Of a DNA stretch of 28,983 nucleotides, positions 28,914 to 28,983 are shown piece after piece. The DNA is from Chara braunii. Its lineage: Eukaryota > Streptophyta > Charophyceae > Charales > Characeae. The number at the start of each line of letters is the position of its first letter. Within the stretch, counting starts at the first letter, position 1. The stretch covers positions 268,188-297,170 of the forward strand of contig BFEA01000197.1 in the NCBI GenBank assembly GCA_003427395.1. The letters are read 5' to 3'. The position numbers and the translations under genes were made by a program. The notes beneath the pieces are model-generated. The model ran no database searches and had not been told where the DNA came from. It saw nothing but the letters and a program-made list of their open reading frames with translations.

Positions 28914-28983
<70 letters not shown>
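28346..28983. repeat. 3' flank with poly(T), (ATTT)n and (CT)n
   Basis: A T20 run lies at about 28421-28440, (ATTT)n at 28614-28663 and (CT)n at 28916-28983, reaching the window edge. No gene was recognised in between. The 140-codon ORF at 28447-28869 merely reads through the ATTT repeat. Confidence 0.8.

Overview
The window is nuclear DNA of a large-genome eukaryote. Its only recognisable protein-coding gene is the 3' half of an oxidosqualene cyclase of the cycloartenol/lanosterol synthase family, on the + strand, split over five exons (8018-8161, 15313-15490, 19043-19123, 24947-25030, 27700-27816). Spliced, they give about 200 continuous residues ending at a TGA. From memory of Arabidopsis CAS1, exon lengths and intron positions match exactly. 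This, the plant-type 5' end of a U2 snRNA fragment (ATACCTTTCTCGG) and TTTAGGG telomere-type repeats point to a green-lineage organism, perhaps a streptophyte alga with long repeat-filled introns. That placement is inference. The catalytic DCTAE half of the enzyme lies upstream of the window or in exons I could not find.

Layout: 1-8017 is noncoding (probably an upstream intron) with foldback elements, GGTT/TTGA arrays, a 61-bp minisatellite and a U2 snRNA fragment. Intron 1 (8162-15312) holds a tRNA-derived SINE, a U6 fragment, a Nextera adapter junction, a TTA-flanked MITE, an imperfect palindrome and an assembly gap. Intron 2 (15491-19042) holds TA- and TTA-flanked MITEs, a decayed Ty3/gypsy reverse transcriptase and a U6-chimeric repeat. 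Intron 3 (19124-24946) has several inverted-repeat elements, U6 pseudogenes, a second minisatellite and another SINE. Intron 4 (25031-27699) has a nearly full U6 pseudogene and a third SINE copy. The 3' flank (27817-28983) has telomere-like repeats, a roughly 140-bp repeat and microsatellites.

The most interesting signal is the retroposition record. There is a three-copy tRNA-derived SINE family and there are six snRNA-derived fragments. Several poly(A)-rich inserts are flanked by 11-16 bp direct repeats, as if only the tail of a retroposon was copied in. Together they suggest active LINE-type target-primed reverse transcription, although no LINE ORF is visible. The most practical warning is the exact 38-bp back-to-back Tn5 mosaic-end pair at 12682-12719. 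It is a library artefact and makes contiguity of intron 1 doubtful. All open reading frames not listed here look like chance ORFs in low-complexity DNA.
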